Assembly: GCA_029204225.1 (NCBI GenBank)
Contig: CM055099.1
Coordinates: 56,360,386 to 56,424,385, forward strand
Direction: 5' to 3'
Source: Diphasiastrum complanatum
Taxonomy: Eukaryota > Streptophyta > Lycopodiopsida > Lycopodiales > Lycopodiaceae
DNA: 64,000 nucleotides
Part shown: piece after piece, positions 40,690-51,993 of the stretch
How positions within the stretch are numbered: position 1 is the stretch's first letter
Layout: every line of letters begins with the position of its first letter
Translations under genes and position numbers: made by a program
The notes under the pieces: generated by a model
The model's input: only the letters and a program-made list of their open reading frames with translations
Told to the model about the DNA's origin: nothing
The model's database searches: none

Positions 40690-41410
40690 TGTACTGTCTA
40701 GACTCTACGGTGAGATATGCACTTCGTGGAGACAGAATTTTATAGAAACGTGGATCTGTCTTCGTACTGTTGTGCCTAAATTGTATACGCTAGTTATTTA
40801 ACATAGGTCACAAAATTTTGGATGAATCCACCTTTTCCATTACAACAAATTTAGTTGCTGCAAGAAAATCAGCTCAAATTAGCTGACAGATGTGCATTGT
40901 AAACGAGTCTCGGAGAAGACCCACGTGCCTTGTAGGAAAACAATCAGCAAAAAATTGCATGAATTCAAATGGAACAAAATTGTGAATGAACCGTTAATAA
41001 AAGGAAAGGTCTGCAGTTTCTGCCAAAAGAGGAATTAATCTACAGTTCCTAAGAAAATAGGACCTTAAAGCAAGCCATGCCATGAGATCCAGTTTCTTAC
41101 AGCTTACAAGTCATAGGGATATAGTATTATCCTGGCTGAGGCTGGGTCTATTGATGTACATTCATTGAGATATGTTCGTGCTCTATTACAGTGACATAAT
41201 GCAGCTGTATAGGATGTCAATTCAACTTGCTGTCATCTAACAGTAATCAATTACTATATAGAACCATTGCAGCACCTTTGCAGCTGAATAGCAGATCGCC
41301 TACACATCAACATACTTCTTATATCTGGTATCGAGTCATATTTTCAAAGCTTTGAAAACTTTCATGATGAAATTTAAAATGCTAGCAATATTATGTCGTG
41401 ACAATTTCTA
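40690..41410. repeat. Tandem duplication beside the WIP gene, unit 1
   Basis: Aligns by eye over its whole length with 41,411-42,110. Shared blocks in the same order are GATATGCACT-CGT, AATCCACCTTTT-C, AAGAAAATCA-CTCAAA, AACAAAATTGTGAATGA (or close), GTCTGCAGTTTCTGCCAAAA (or close), AAAGCAAGCCATG-CATGA, ATACAGCTG-like, GCAGCTGAATA and GATGAAATTTA-AAT. Non-coding in both copies. Confidence 0.8.
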
Positions 41411-42110
41411 GTATCTACCCTGGGATATGCACTCCGTAAATACAAAAAATTGCCGAAAGTGTAAGATTTGGCTTCTTCAGCCTGTTGTGGTGTTTTAAAA
41501 TGCAGATCCTGCACGAACAGAACTGTATATCCATTGTAAATCCACCTTTTTCGTCAGAGCAATTTATACACAACTTAGTATAACAAGCTACAAGAAAATC
41601 ATCTCAAAGCTGACAAATTTTGATGTTGAAGAAGTAAATGTGTCGTCTCTAAAGGTGAGCATGAACAACCTAATGAGAACAGTAATTAGCAAAAACTACA
41701 TCTTTTTGAATGAAATAAAATTGTGAAAGATTTATAAAGCAAAGAAAACATCAGTCTCTGCCAAAACTGAAAATAGTAACCATACTGGTGAAGGAATCAA
41801 TAGAAAGCAAGCCATGGCATGAAGATGTTATAGTGATAGTGATAACTCGGGTACACCGATGGATATTCGATAAGGCATCAACTTCGTCCTCTAGGTTACA
41901 TTTAAGAATACAGCTGCTTAGGATCGTGTGCAACTTGTTGCATATTTCAGTTTCAACCAACTATTAAAAACCTTTGCGGCTGAATAACTCAGATTCTACT
42001 ACTCAAAACGTATTTAATATAGTATTGAGTCATACCCGACAGCTGTGCAAACTCTCTTGATGAAATTTAGAATTCTGGCAAGATAGAAGTATAGAGGGAA
42101 CTCTGGCGGA
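41411..42110. repeat. Tandem duplication beside the WIP gene, unit 2
   Basis: Second, diverged copy of 40,690-41,410; its right end is about 130 bp beyond the WIP stop codon. A 69-residue minus frame (41,751-41,960) falls in it but has no conserved partner in unit 1, so I treat it as non-coding. The proximal part may be WIP 3' UTR. Confidence 0.8.
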
Positions 42111-42240
42111 GATTACGTTTTGGCAAGATACTGCATTACGAACATAGAGGCATCTAGTACGGATTGAACATTTCTGAGTAATGGTTCGACATTTTATCAA
42201 TGATTTATGTATCAACGACGACGACCTTTGGCCAGTTGAG

Positions 42241-43374
42241 TTAAATATCCTCTGCATCAACCTCGCTGTGAGCATCCTCCTCATCTCCTGACCCTGCAGT
42301 ATGCGCAACATGTCCAGAGCCGAAGGCTCTTATATGGTCTTTGAGAGAGCGTTTATGTTTGAAGTCGGAGCCACAATTACAAAACCAGCGTTTGCCACAG
42401 TTTTTTTCATGTGTGCGCCAGTCCCCCCGGACTGCAAACCTCTTGCCACACTTGCGACATGGAAATAACTTCATGCCGTGCTTTCGCTTGTAGTGGGTTT
42501 GCAATGTACGGAAGTCTTTCAGTGGCTTCGATCGTGGATGGTCAATGCTATTTCGACAACCAACTGCACAGCAGTAGCATGGCAGCCTCAGCATAGATGT
42601 AGGTTGCGTACCTCGTAATGATTCAGGGCCTCTTCTATATTGCGATCCGTGTCCCCACATGTGCATCTGCACCAATTATGTGCACTGTATTAGATTTTGG
42701 CAGGATCAACCTCATATTCATGAGGAGGCTGTGAAAACCTTAAGCAGAAGCGAAAACTCTACATGAAGAGCTCAAATCAGAAACTAACTATCAGTAAATC
42801 TCATCTATAACTTGTTTAACAATAAAATTACCTGCATATTGTTATAGCGATTGAACGTCTTACTGCAAATCGTGCATGCGAACTGTGTTGGGCCGACTAG
42901 TATTTGAGCAGGAGTAGGAATCCAGTAATGGCCTTCAGGCAACCTTTCTCCTCGTCCGACAAAGATACTTGCAGAGTCCGGAACGATTGCTTCATGAACG
43001 TTTCCCTCAAGTTGGTGAACCTTCTTATGTCCTAGACTGGGAAGTCCAATCTGAAGCGTAATGTCCATATTTTCCTCCGATCCGTTGTTCTTCGTCCAGC
43101 TTGGACTTGTTCTAACATTGCGATTTTCGTTTGTTTCACGTTCTTGCTCTGAATTTGGAGGTCGGAGGCTTAAGAAAGGTATTTCTTCTTTCTTAAAGGT
43201 CGTTTCACATCGATTTTGCTTTTCATCCTGCTCACATGGAGTATGGTAGAGCACGCGACTTAGAGGCTGCAGAAAGTTGTACCGAGCGGTCTTGTCGGCG
43301 ACTTGAACATCTCTACAAGGTAGTCCATACAGATTATCATTTGGAAATAATAACGGTTTATGAGAATTTTCCAT
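42241..43374 (-). CDS. WIP-domain C2H2 zinc-finger transcription factor, two exons
   Basis: Joined minus-strand exons 43,374-42,832 and 42,666-42,241 give 322 residues. Family members are nuclear plant transcription factors such as TT1 and NTT, acting in tissue patterning; the role here is inferred only. Residues 65-72 hold a Leu-rich short motif, 103-112 the [10 protein letters not shown] motif. The WIP motif starts at Trp151. Zinc fingers: C167/C170/H183/H187; C213 or C214/C218/H239/H244; C251/C254/H267/C271; C277/C279/H292/H300. An acidic tail ends the protein. The single 165-bp intron (GT...AG, phase 0) splits finger 1 between NNMQ and MHMWGHG, the classic WIP position. The start is the first in-frame ATG, after a TTG; an upstream exon cannot be excluded. 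No lesions seen, so the gene looks functional. Confidence 0.95.
42667..42831 (-). other. Intron of the WIP gene
   Basis: 165 bp. Donor CAG|GTAATT at 42,831, acceptor TTGGTGCAG|ATG ending at 42,667; T-rich and A-rich inside. Without splicing, finger 1 would lose its two His ligands and the frame would soon stop. Confidence 0.93.
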
Positions 43375-44460
43375 CAAGGGAAGTGCAGTAGTGCTGTGTG
43401 AGATAAGACGTATACCAGTTCAAATGGGGAAGACAGAACTCATCCGAAGATTTGTAGGAAACTGCTATAGGTTTTTGTATTTTGTTGGAAGATATCATAT
43501 TCTAGAAAGACGAAATCATGTACTAGTGATAAAACGTGCTCTTTCTTATTCGATAGAACAGAGGGACAATGCACCTACTCTCCTGTTTGTTTAGGATGCG
43601 GTATCTTGCCTATTCTTTATTTCCAGGCAATTCCCCCTTCTGATAAGCTCGATTATAGAATCGAGGCATTAACGAAATTGCTCGCATGCTCAAGCCGAGC
43701 AGTTCCTTTTGGGGTAGCGATTGCTTCGAAAATGCCAGATAAATCGATTATGTACCCGAGTACTCGCAAACCTCTCCCGTGTATTCTTTCTTTTGTGCTA
43801 AAAGAGATCTCTTCCAAGTCCCATGTATTTGATTAGAGCCGATCTATAAAGTATACGCCAAAAGCACTCCATACCTCCAGTACCACGGACATAAGAGCCG
43901 CTCAAACTTCAGCTCTTGGAAGCAACATAAACTAGTACTGAAGGTTACAGGTTACTGTCAATAAGAAATCAGAATAGCGACAACCACACATGAAAAAGCT
44001 GGGTGATCGCGCTCACTTAATAATGCATATTATCTTGAGGATTGTGACTTCTGTGCACTGAATTAAGACAACCCGGATGCCAGTAGGAACAAACAGGCAA
44101 TTCTCAAGATGAAATATAATTGTTCGCTTGCAGCTTGAGCCTCAAACAAGACTCAAGAAAACGGAAAGAGCATTGATGGCAAAAGGACTCGAAATGTCAA
44201 GTGGGCCAGACCAGGCTTCATGCCAATTCAGCTCAACAATGCAGGATCCGAACACCTGAGTAGGCAGAAATCAACCACGGCCCATATAAAAGCTGCAGTT
44301 GTACAGGAAAGGCAAATCCAAGAAAGATTTTAGACACAGAAGGAAAGAAGGAAGACCCAGGAAAGACCAGAAAAGAATATGATGCACGAACATGATAAAT
44401 GATGGCGTAGAGAGAAGGGAAGTAGTGGGCTCGTGGGTCCCTGAACTCAGCTCAAGTCTT
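43375..44460 (-). promoter_or_regulatory. WIP 5' flank / 5' UTR region
   Basis: Upstream of the start codon on the minus strand. Plus-strand frames at 43,391-43,836 have no domains and are not called. The transcription start is unknown. No transposon words seen until beyond 45 kb, so the proximal promoter seems uninterrupted. Confidence 0.5.
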
Positions 44461-44465
44461 TCCTA

Positions 44466-44496
44466 GAATATATATACATATTTATATTTATATGCT
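44466..44496 (-). promoter_or_regulatory. Candidate TATA region for the WIP gene
   Basis: Minus strand reads CATATAAATATAAATATG and then more TATATAT. If used, the 5' UTR would be about 1 kb. Such AT runs are common by chance, so this is weak. Confidence 0.25.
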
Positions 44497-44760
44497 ATGC
44501 TGCAGAAATGCATTAGACAGCAATAGTAGTAGGTCTGGACTCTGGACTCTGGAGTGTTGGCGGTGGTCCGTGGAGAGCAGAGCAGGTTGCAGCAGACTTG
44601 GAAATTCGACCAATTGTTATTTTTGCACATTTTAAATGACGGGTAAGTACCTTTCAAATGGAAAATGTAAAACATTTCCCCCCTTTGTACATATAGTATA
44701 TCTAAATTTTAGACGCAAAGCCGTATAAATTTGACCATAATGTAAAATTTGAAATGTCAG

Positions 44761-44842
44761 AACAATTTTTTACATTGGAAAAATAGATTTCTAGTTTCTA
44801 CAACAATTTTTTACATTAGAAAAATAGGTTTCTAGTTTCTGG
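44761..44842. repeat. Two-copy tandem repeat, 41 bp
   Basis: AACAATTTTTTACATT(G/A), then GAAAAATAG(A/G)TTTCTAGTTTCT, twice in a row at 44,761 and 44,802. Upstream of the WIP gene; no other copy seen. Confidence 0.85.
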
Positions 44843-45439
44843 AGTCAGATTTCATCTGAATTTACTTCGATTGAAAGGTAAGTATGCCTTTGATATGCAT
44901 TGCATGCAGATTCCAAGCCTGCTGAAGCGTCAGCCCGTCCCTGGCAGGCCCAGGCTGGTACATACGTTGTCTTTTGAAAGGTGGAAATTTGAAAAGACGT
45001 TCATGAGGAATTTGAAGTTTAGAATCTTCAAGTAATTACGTGAGGATCTGAAATAGCTTTTTGAAATGTATATCTTTTACTTTTTTTTAAACTTATTTTA
45101 TTCTGAATTTATCAAAATCTACAGTATATCATATAAATTATATTAAATCTTCGTGCACTGCCCCCCCACTGTTCAGTATCATGGCACGCAATAATGATTT
45201 CAAAATTCCATTTCTCGAGAGAGAGAAGTATCCCATTTTCTGAAGCATGTCCATTGTGAAATGTTAGCTGCTTAATTTTCACCTTGAAAAGGTTGACGGG
45301 AATTGCCCTTCTATGAAGGGGCGTAGATGGGCTTGGAAGGCTTCCAAGTGCGACCCTGTACAAATTTAGGCTGAGTACTCTAATATTTGGAACCTGCTGG
45401 AACATGGCACGGGCATATGTTCTTTATGTGTCTAATAAA

Positions 45440-45800
45440 ACCAAGGACTAGACGATGCTAAGGACAAAATCTACATCAAAATGTACATGTGACAAGCCTT
45501 ACATTGAAGGTGGTTTTACATGGGACAATTTACATCAAAATGTGAAGTATGACAAAACGTGCATTGAAGGTGATTTCACTTAGGACATTGAAGGTGATTC
45601 CACTTAGGACACTGACAAGTGTAGAGGACCAAGACTACTCTCAACTCACTGGTTGAGGTCATGTCGAGTGGCCGCCCTCCCTTTTATACAAGGTGGGGCC
45701 TGCTTAGATGACGACATGGGGAAAGTCCACTTGCCACGGCATGTCCTCATGAAGGGGATGTCCACTTGCCACGGCAAGTCCCTCATGAAGGGGATGTTCA
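45440..45800. repeat. Nested short tandem repeats
   Basis: Two arrays. At 45,465-45,620, CATTGAAGGTG(A/G)TT, then (C/T)ACTTAGGACA recurs three to four times with variation. At 45,717-45,800, a 36-37-bp unit GTCCACTTGCCACGGCA, then GTCC(C)TCATGAAGGGGAT, occurs two and a half times. A TATA-like CTTTTATACAAGG lies between them at 45,681. Possibly part of an LTR. Confidence 0.7.
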
Positions 45801-46266
45801 CTTACCTTGCAATAGGTGGTCGGACCATAATCTCATGACGAACCAATGAATGGCATTATTACACTACCAATTCAAATTTAGGCCCTTTGACATCACCTTC
45901 AACAAATGCCCTTGTGCTCCGAGCCTTGGAATTTTGCAAGTAAATACTTTGCAGGTTTTCTTATTGCCAAGGTTCAAAGAAATGATGGCACGTGGTGTGC
46001 TATTATCTTGTGAGTTTACGGGTACAATAAAGTACTCCAATTGATACGCACAAAGCTATCAGTTTAAATTGTATGTTAGTTTTACAAGTATTGTTCTCCA
46101 ATTCATGTTATTCCAATGCAGACATCACGATTTAAGGTCTGGGAAATTTACACCCCAACAATAGATAGATTATCTATCTCAGACTTGAAGCAAATATCAA
46201 CATTGAAACCCACAAAACCAAAATGAAAAATAATATGCTTCAACAACTACTTGTATCAATAGTTAT
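45801..46266. other. Non-coding, left flank of Cop-H
   Basis: No supportable coding; around 46,160-46,260 it gives way to the Copia integrase. Confidence 0.4.
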
Positions 46267-48391
46267 TTGTTACACATACCTATCTTGTTCACTCATTGGA
46301 GTAATTATTCTTCCACGACAGCACTGGAGAACAAAACACCATACGAAATGTGGACATGCAAAAAGCCTGATCTGTCATACGTACGAGTGTTTGGATGTGT
46401 AGCATACAAGCACATTCCAAAAGAAAAGAGAAGCAAGCTTGATGACAAATCCGAGCAAATAATCATGGTCGGCTACTCGAACGAAACACATGTGTACAAA
46501 CTCTACGATCCAACCACGAGGAAGGTTGTTTCGAGCAGAGATGTGAAGTTCGACGAGTCCAAATTCCTGGACTGAAAGACGAAAGAGGCCATGAGATCTT
46601 CACACTGCTGCCAATTCAAGTGGGACATCGAGGACATACATCGAATCAGAATGCAGAGCTCCAGACTCCAGAGCAACAGGAAGCAGAGGATCGACCCCAC
46701 GAACAAGAAATGTTCAAGCAGCAACGAAACGAACCTCGAAGGTCAACAAGACCAAGAAGACCTCCAGACCGCTATTCTGACAATCTTCAATGGAGTGAAA
46801 CATGCAGTTCAAGTATTGTAGCTTCACAAAAGAGCCAGCAACATACCAAGAAGCTCTCCAGAGTTCAAAGAGAGAATTTTGGAAGTAGGCAATGTCAGAG
46901 GAGATCGAGTCGATGAGGCAAAACGAGGCATGGACATTAGAGCCACTGCCAGAAAACAGAAAAATAGTCGACTGCAAGTGGGTATACAAGAAAAAACTAA
47001 AATTAGATGGCACTATTGGCCGCTACAAGGCAAGGCTTGTCGCAAAGGGCTACACGCAGAGATATGGTGTCGACTATTTTGACACATATTCACCCATGGT
47101 GAAGATGACAAGCATAAGGCTACTCCTTGCATACGCCACATAGTACAATCTGGAAATTCACCAGATTGATGTGAAAACAGTCTTTCTCCACGGAGATCTA
47201 GAGGAGGAAATCTTCATGAAACAACATGAAGGCTATGAAGACCCCGACAACAGACAATATGTGTCAATTGCAGAGATGCATCTACGGTCTAAAACAGGCA
47301 TCACGGGCCTGGTACAAAAAGCTTGATGGTCTTCTGAAGTCTCTAGACTTCAACCCTACTCAACCAGACTGTAAAGAGTAGGAAAGAATTTTGTAATACT
47401 GACCATTTTTGTGGATGATTCGTGAATGATTCGCTGATGATAGAAAATTTCTTGATGCTGGTCAAAGACACGAAGAGTCAGATTTCTGAAAGCTACGAAA
47501 TCACAGATCTTGGAGAAGCAACAAAATGCCTAGGGCTGGAGATCAGAAGAGATCGAACAAATGGCGAAATGCACTTGAGTCAGTCAGAATATGCCAGAAA
47601 AGTGCTGAAGCAGTACACATGATGGACTGCAAAGAGAAAGCCACACCAATGATAGCTGGAGCCAAGCTCACGAAACATGATTGCCCAAAAACAGAAGAGG
47701 AAGAATAGAAGATGGCAAGTATATCCTACCAAAACTTAATCGGGAGTCTGATGTACTTGATAGTTTGTACCTGACCGGATGTGGCCTTCTCTGTTTATGC
47801 ATTGAGCCAATTCTGTTCCAATCCTGGTTTGGCAAATGGCCAAACAAATCCTACAGTATCTGAAGGGTACCCAAAATATTGGATTAACCTACAGAGCTAG
47901 AAACGAGGAGAAAGGATTCAAGCTGCATCACTACAGTGATGCGAGCTGGGCGAGCTGCAAGGATGACAACAAGTCCATTACTGGAGGATGTACAATAGCG
48001 TGCGGAGCTGCAATCAACTGGATATGCAAAAAGCAAACCCTTGTAGCTCAATCCTCTTGCGAAGCTAAGTATGTCGTAGCCTCGAAAGTGGCAAATGAGG
48101 TAGTGTGGTTGTGGATGATGTTGGAGGCAATCGGGATACCACAAGAGGGGCCAAGCACGATGATGATGGACTCCCAGAGTGCCATCTATCTGTCCCAAGA
48201 TCTTGTCTTCCATTCAAAGACGAAGCACATTCCTCTAAAGTACCATCACATTCGAGATTTGATCTAGAAAGGAGAGCTCCAGATCCAGTTCATAAAATCA
48301 GAAAGTACAAAACCGCTCGACAAGCCACTCTTTACCAAGCAAAGAGAGGCAATTGGATTGAACGAACAAAGCTGCAAGGTTCAAGAGGGAG
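46267..48391 (+). mobile_element. Ty1/copia Cop-H copy 1: integrase tail, RT, RNase H, broken
   Basis: Plus strand. Integrase C-terminus (46,267-46,575): NKTPYEMW, VFGCVAY and SRDVKFDES; then a Gln/Arg/Pro-rich linker. RT begins at 46,892 ([23 protein letters not shown]), with stops at about 47,143 and 47,330, an IYGLKQASRAWY motif and FVDDS at about 47,405 where YVDD is expected. RNase H (47,836-48,267) has YSDASWA, SSCEAKYV and MDSQSAIYL, then ESTKPLDKPL near the end. The sequence just before the LTR, AAGAGGGAG, is a good polypurine tract. At least five frame breaks. It differs from Cop-A in sequence, so it is a separate lineage. Confidence 0.9.
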
Positions 48392-49158
48392 TGTCAGAAA
48401 TGGTGAACTCCTGCAACTTTGTCGCAGCACAAACAAGATATGAAGGTCAAACGAGAACAATTCGTGATAGTCAACGTGTATTTGACTCGAAGCATGAATG
48501 ATTCGTGAATCAATCGCGAATTGTAAACACACCTCCAAGATCGCAAAATGAAAAGAACGAAACAAACGAAGAGAAATCCTTCACGCTGGCAGCTAGCAGC
48601 CCAACGGGCTTCATGCCCAACTTAAACGAATAGCAACGACAGAGACTAACTAACTAGTTGATTAGCGTTAACTAGTCTTGTGATTCTACATTTAGCTATC
48701 TTGTGAACTCCACACGGTGGAGGTATAAATGATCCTCTCTGGATCATAACCAAAAAAAGAAGAGAAAAAAGAAGAGAGATAGTGAATACAAAGATCTGTA
48801 AGAAACAGAGAGAGATGTAGCGAATAGAGTAAGAAAGCAAAGATACCATAGTTGTGCATGAAAGTCTGCCAACGAGCAGAACACAACAAAAGAGCAGAGA
48901 GTCAATCCGCCAATGAGCGAGACACTGACGATCTCGCTCTAAAACCAAACTGACAATATAGTCGCTCTATTTCATGTATCTCTTGGCCTTGTGCTGTGTC
49001 TCTTGATTTCTAAAATAAAATATGTTCAGCGATGCGTAGTTGAGTGTCTGGGATCCCGTAAGAGCTTCCGCACAAAAAGAAAATTCAAAGACAGAAAATT
49101 GTTCGCGAATCAGAATAGAGGATGAACACAAAACAAGAAAGAAAAAGCTTCCGCGACA
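48392..49158 (+). repeat. 3' LTR of Cop-H copy 1 (right end approximate)
   Basis: Starts TGTCAGAAATGG straight after the purine tract. About 650 bp match 62,694-63,349 with roughly one difference in 15. It continues to about CCGCGACA at 49,158, where minus-strand Cop-F begins. Confidence 0.8.
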
Positions 49159-49549
49159 ACCTTGGTCTCATAAGCAATATCTAAAATGTTAGCACTCTCC
49201 CTAGAATTTAGTTTGTACAACTTTTCAATTCTAGATCCTCTAGCAATAACTTCATTTTCTCTTGAGATTATACATTTGTCAACATGAAACTTGACATCCA
49301 ATCCACTATCAAACAATTGTACTACACTAATGAGATTCTTGGTTAGTCTAGGTACATAAAGTACATCATGCAGACAAAAAGATTTTGATAATGATGCATG
49401 CAGTGGAATGCTACCTATTCCTTCAATTCTACACTCTACATCATTAGCAGTATAGATTGATCTTTTTGCACCTAGATATGGCATGAGACTTGTGAAAGAG
49501 TTTCTAGAACTAGACATATGGGAACTAGCTCCACTATCTATCCACCAGA
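49159..49549 (-). mobile_element. Ty1/copia protease fragment (Cop-F)
   Basis: Minus frame: the protease active site WIDSGASSHMS at about 49,515-49,548, then IYTANDVECRIEGIG, VPRLTKNLISV and a tail into KLYKLNSRES. It is cut on both sides by LTRs. Close to Cop-E (55,418-55,900) in sequence. Confidence 0.85.
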
Positions 49550-50309
49550 TGTAGTGGGTTTCTTTCCTTGCCTAACCTGAATCCAAGATCTAGTCAATCT
49601 AGCATCAAAGAGACGGAGTTAGTTGTCACGCTTAGGTTCGTTCCCATGAGAGCGATAGTATAGTTCAGATTTCAACATGAATGGAGGATCTAGCACTAAC
49701 ATCCATTAACACTAAGCATTAACACTACATCCATTAACCCTACTTCCATTAACCCTAAATCCACAACAATGATAGAAACTTACTCTTCTCTCTCTCTCTT
49801 TCTCTCTCACAAAAAGCATAAGAAATAGCAATCCCAATAATTATCAGATCCAACAATCAGCAAAATCCAAAGAAAGCATGAGAAATGGAGGAAGAGAAAG
49901 GAAGAGCAAGGACATTCATCAATCCATTTCTAAAGAGAACCAATCTACTTTATTGAAATGAGAAAATGGACATCAGGAGCAACTCGAGTTGGTCCCTTTT
50001 TATAGTAGAGAGGAGGACCCTGGCCTTTGAATCCTATTGGTCCAGTCTTGCCTCTCTTTTTATTCAAATTTAAAAAAGTGTGAGAACCATCAAAATTGGA
50101 GGGAAACCCAACTTTATTCACTAACTTGACATTTAGGCCCTGCGACATTAAAAGTCCCGCAAAAAGGCCTAAAGTCCTTTATTAGCTTTTAACTAATCAA
50201 TCAAATAACTATGTGGTCATCGGGTTGGACTTACACACGGAGGGTTCCAAATCCTTCTCACTTATCAACTAGGGTTAGGGTTGCCTTGAGATCCGCAAAC
50301 CCTCCAACA
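49550..50309 (-). repeat. S-like LTR (boundaries inferred)
   Basis: On the minus strand it starts TGTTGGAGGGTTTG at 50,309, has CCTCCGTGTGTAAGTCCAAC, then CCGATGACCACAT (plus 50,209-50,250), about 70 bp in, as in the solo LTR at 53,446. On the plus strand, CT-rich sequence at 49,785-49,810. It ends CCCACTACA at 49,550. The flanking 5-mers do not match, so it is not a clean solo LTR. Minus-strand GGTGGGGGATAC just before it (50,310-50,326) resembles a polypurine tract. Confidence 0.6.
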
Positions 50310-51391
50310 GTATCCCCCACCAAAATTGGTGGCGGTCCCACGACACCTGCAATATGCAGTTATTGGGGACTTTTATTGGATTCGCGCCGAATCTAATCAC
50401 CTTCTCCATAAAGCCAAGGCGTGCAGTATTGAAATCCAAGCTGTGTGGCAGGAAACAACGGTGGGCTCTGGCAATCCACTTGGAAGGTCATGCCGCAATC
50501 CTCCCCTTTGCGCGAAGATGCTATACAATTGGATACATGGATTGATTCGAGCATGGACTAGGGGGGAGCTCCAGATCTAGTAGATCAACCACCAACCATA
50601 CCGGTAGTACAAGCAGCTCCATCCTCATCAAGGACAAGACATTTATTCAGAAGGCCCAGGGTGCGTCGAGGACCAGATCCAGACCTTCTTAAAGCAACAT
50701 CCGCATGAGTCCTCGCGTGGTGGATGAGTTCTAAAATTTAAGATCTCCGAGATCGAGGCCGGTAGAGAATTGGACAAAATACTTGCACTGGGAGAGCAGC
50801 CGGCATGGAGAATTACAGTTTTTGAGAAAACTTCGGAATCAATTAGGAGTTACGTCACCAGCCCTCGCCAGTTGTGGGTAGATCCTTATTACGTGCCAAT
50901 GCCGCGAAGACATAAATGGAAAGATTTGGGATTGGCTATGGACAAAATCACCATCCATACGTCCAATTGGCCAATCATCCATCAGCCTTACAGCTGGAAC
51001 ATTTCAGAGGACTTCCACCGTGCCTTACAATCATATCAGAGAGAGTATGTCCACTCTCCGGATCCAACGGTGCGACAATCGACAATGTTTGCTAAAGATC
51101 TAACTCTGTTGTGGTCATTGGCAACCAAATGGGACGATTGTCTTCCTACACTGGTATTCGATCGAAATAAGCCGATGGCCTCAGAGCAAATCAAAGATCA
51201 GCTGCCGATTGCTCGACTGTATTTCCGCGCAGCTATGATGGGAGGCTCTTGGAAATCCCGCTTCTTCCAACACTTGAGCGGCTGCTCTTTCATAGGCGGT
51301 GATGGTGTCTTTTGCCTTTGCCAACTCGGTTGAAGCTGCTCCTTTGAACCTATCAAAGCAGCCTTGGAATCTCTTAAGGGCCACTTTAAGA
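50310..51391 (+). pseudogene. Family U copy 2 (unrecognised)
   Basis: Diverged second copy of 612-1,335. Translation at 50,590-50,760 gives a Pro/Ser/Arg-rich part and PHESSRGG followed by a stop. The frame 50,770-51,333 (187 residues) then runs through WRITVFEKTSESIRSYV, SPRQLWVDPYYVP, a WP-I-I segment and HSPDPTVRQS, and on to LARLYFRAAMMGG-like sequence that copy 1 lacks. It is cut at about 51,391 by the Cop-E LTR. I do not recognise the family. Trp, Tyr and Pro are frequent, as in some capsid or nucleic-acid binding proteins, but that is no evidence of function. Confidence 0.45.
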
Positions 51392-51993
51392 TGAATTCAC
51401 ACGTCTGGGACGTCCTACACATGTATTTTTAATCTCCTAAGCCAAATAATACCATAAAGATCATACTAGCATTGGTTGTCAATAGGAAAGCTGATCATAC
51501 AAGAAATATTATTGTGTTACAAGCAAAATCTGTTAACAAAACATAAGACTTAGCATCATAAATGTCTCAACTCAACTAGAGAGAGAAAATAGAAAGTGTA
51601 AAACTCGTGTAGAGAGAGAGGGCACAAAGAGCTTGTCTCCAAATTTGCATTACACACAAATTTCATCATTTTCTCAATGAGAGTACATCACATATATATA
51701 GATCCATGGACTTTCCTCCTACTTTGAGTTGTTGTGGATCCACCTCTCAAGCTATCTAGACTTATTCAAGCCACCTCACTATGTCTAATTGTGCCACCTA
51801 GTCTTTTCATGCATTAAATGTGGCATGTAGTTTACAAATGGCAATTCCTATGGTAGCTCGAGTTTCTACTTCTACCTACCTTGAATATTTTAATCTAAGA
51901 TGGGTCTTTACTAAGCCAAAAGAGCTCAATTCATCTTTGGCATTTTTAGGACCCCTACTCACAACATTAGATAGATTTTTCAATATTTTGACA
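51392..51993 (-). repeat. 3' LTR of Cop-E
   Basis: 602 bp; minus strand starts TGTCAAAATATTG after a GGAGGAG tract and ends near ACACGTGTGAATTCA-like sequence (plus 51,392). A minus-strand TATA box (TATATATGTG) lies at about 51,692. The same LTR occurs in the opposite orientation at 58,681-59,148. Confidence 0.8.

Noticed and set aside
41751-41960. 69-residue minus frame in duplication unit 2
   Set aside because: Not open in unit 1 and no domain; chance frame.
40690-42110. Tandem LTRs or a transposon
   Set aside because: No TG...CA ends, primer site or target duplication, and no other copy in the window; better seen as a local duplication.
43375-43377. TTG codon just before the WIP ATG as the start
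   Set aside because: A plant gene would use the adjacent ATG at 43,374; the TTG has no support.
43391-43836. Two plus-strand frames upstream of WIP
   Set aside because: No recognisable domains and antisense to the likely 5' UTR.
49550-50309. Clean solo LTR like the one at 53,446
   Set aside because: The flanking five-base words (CCAGA and GTATC) do not match.
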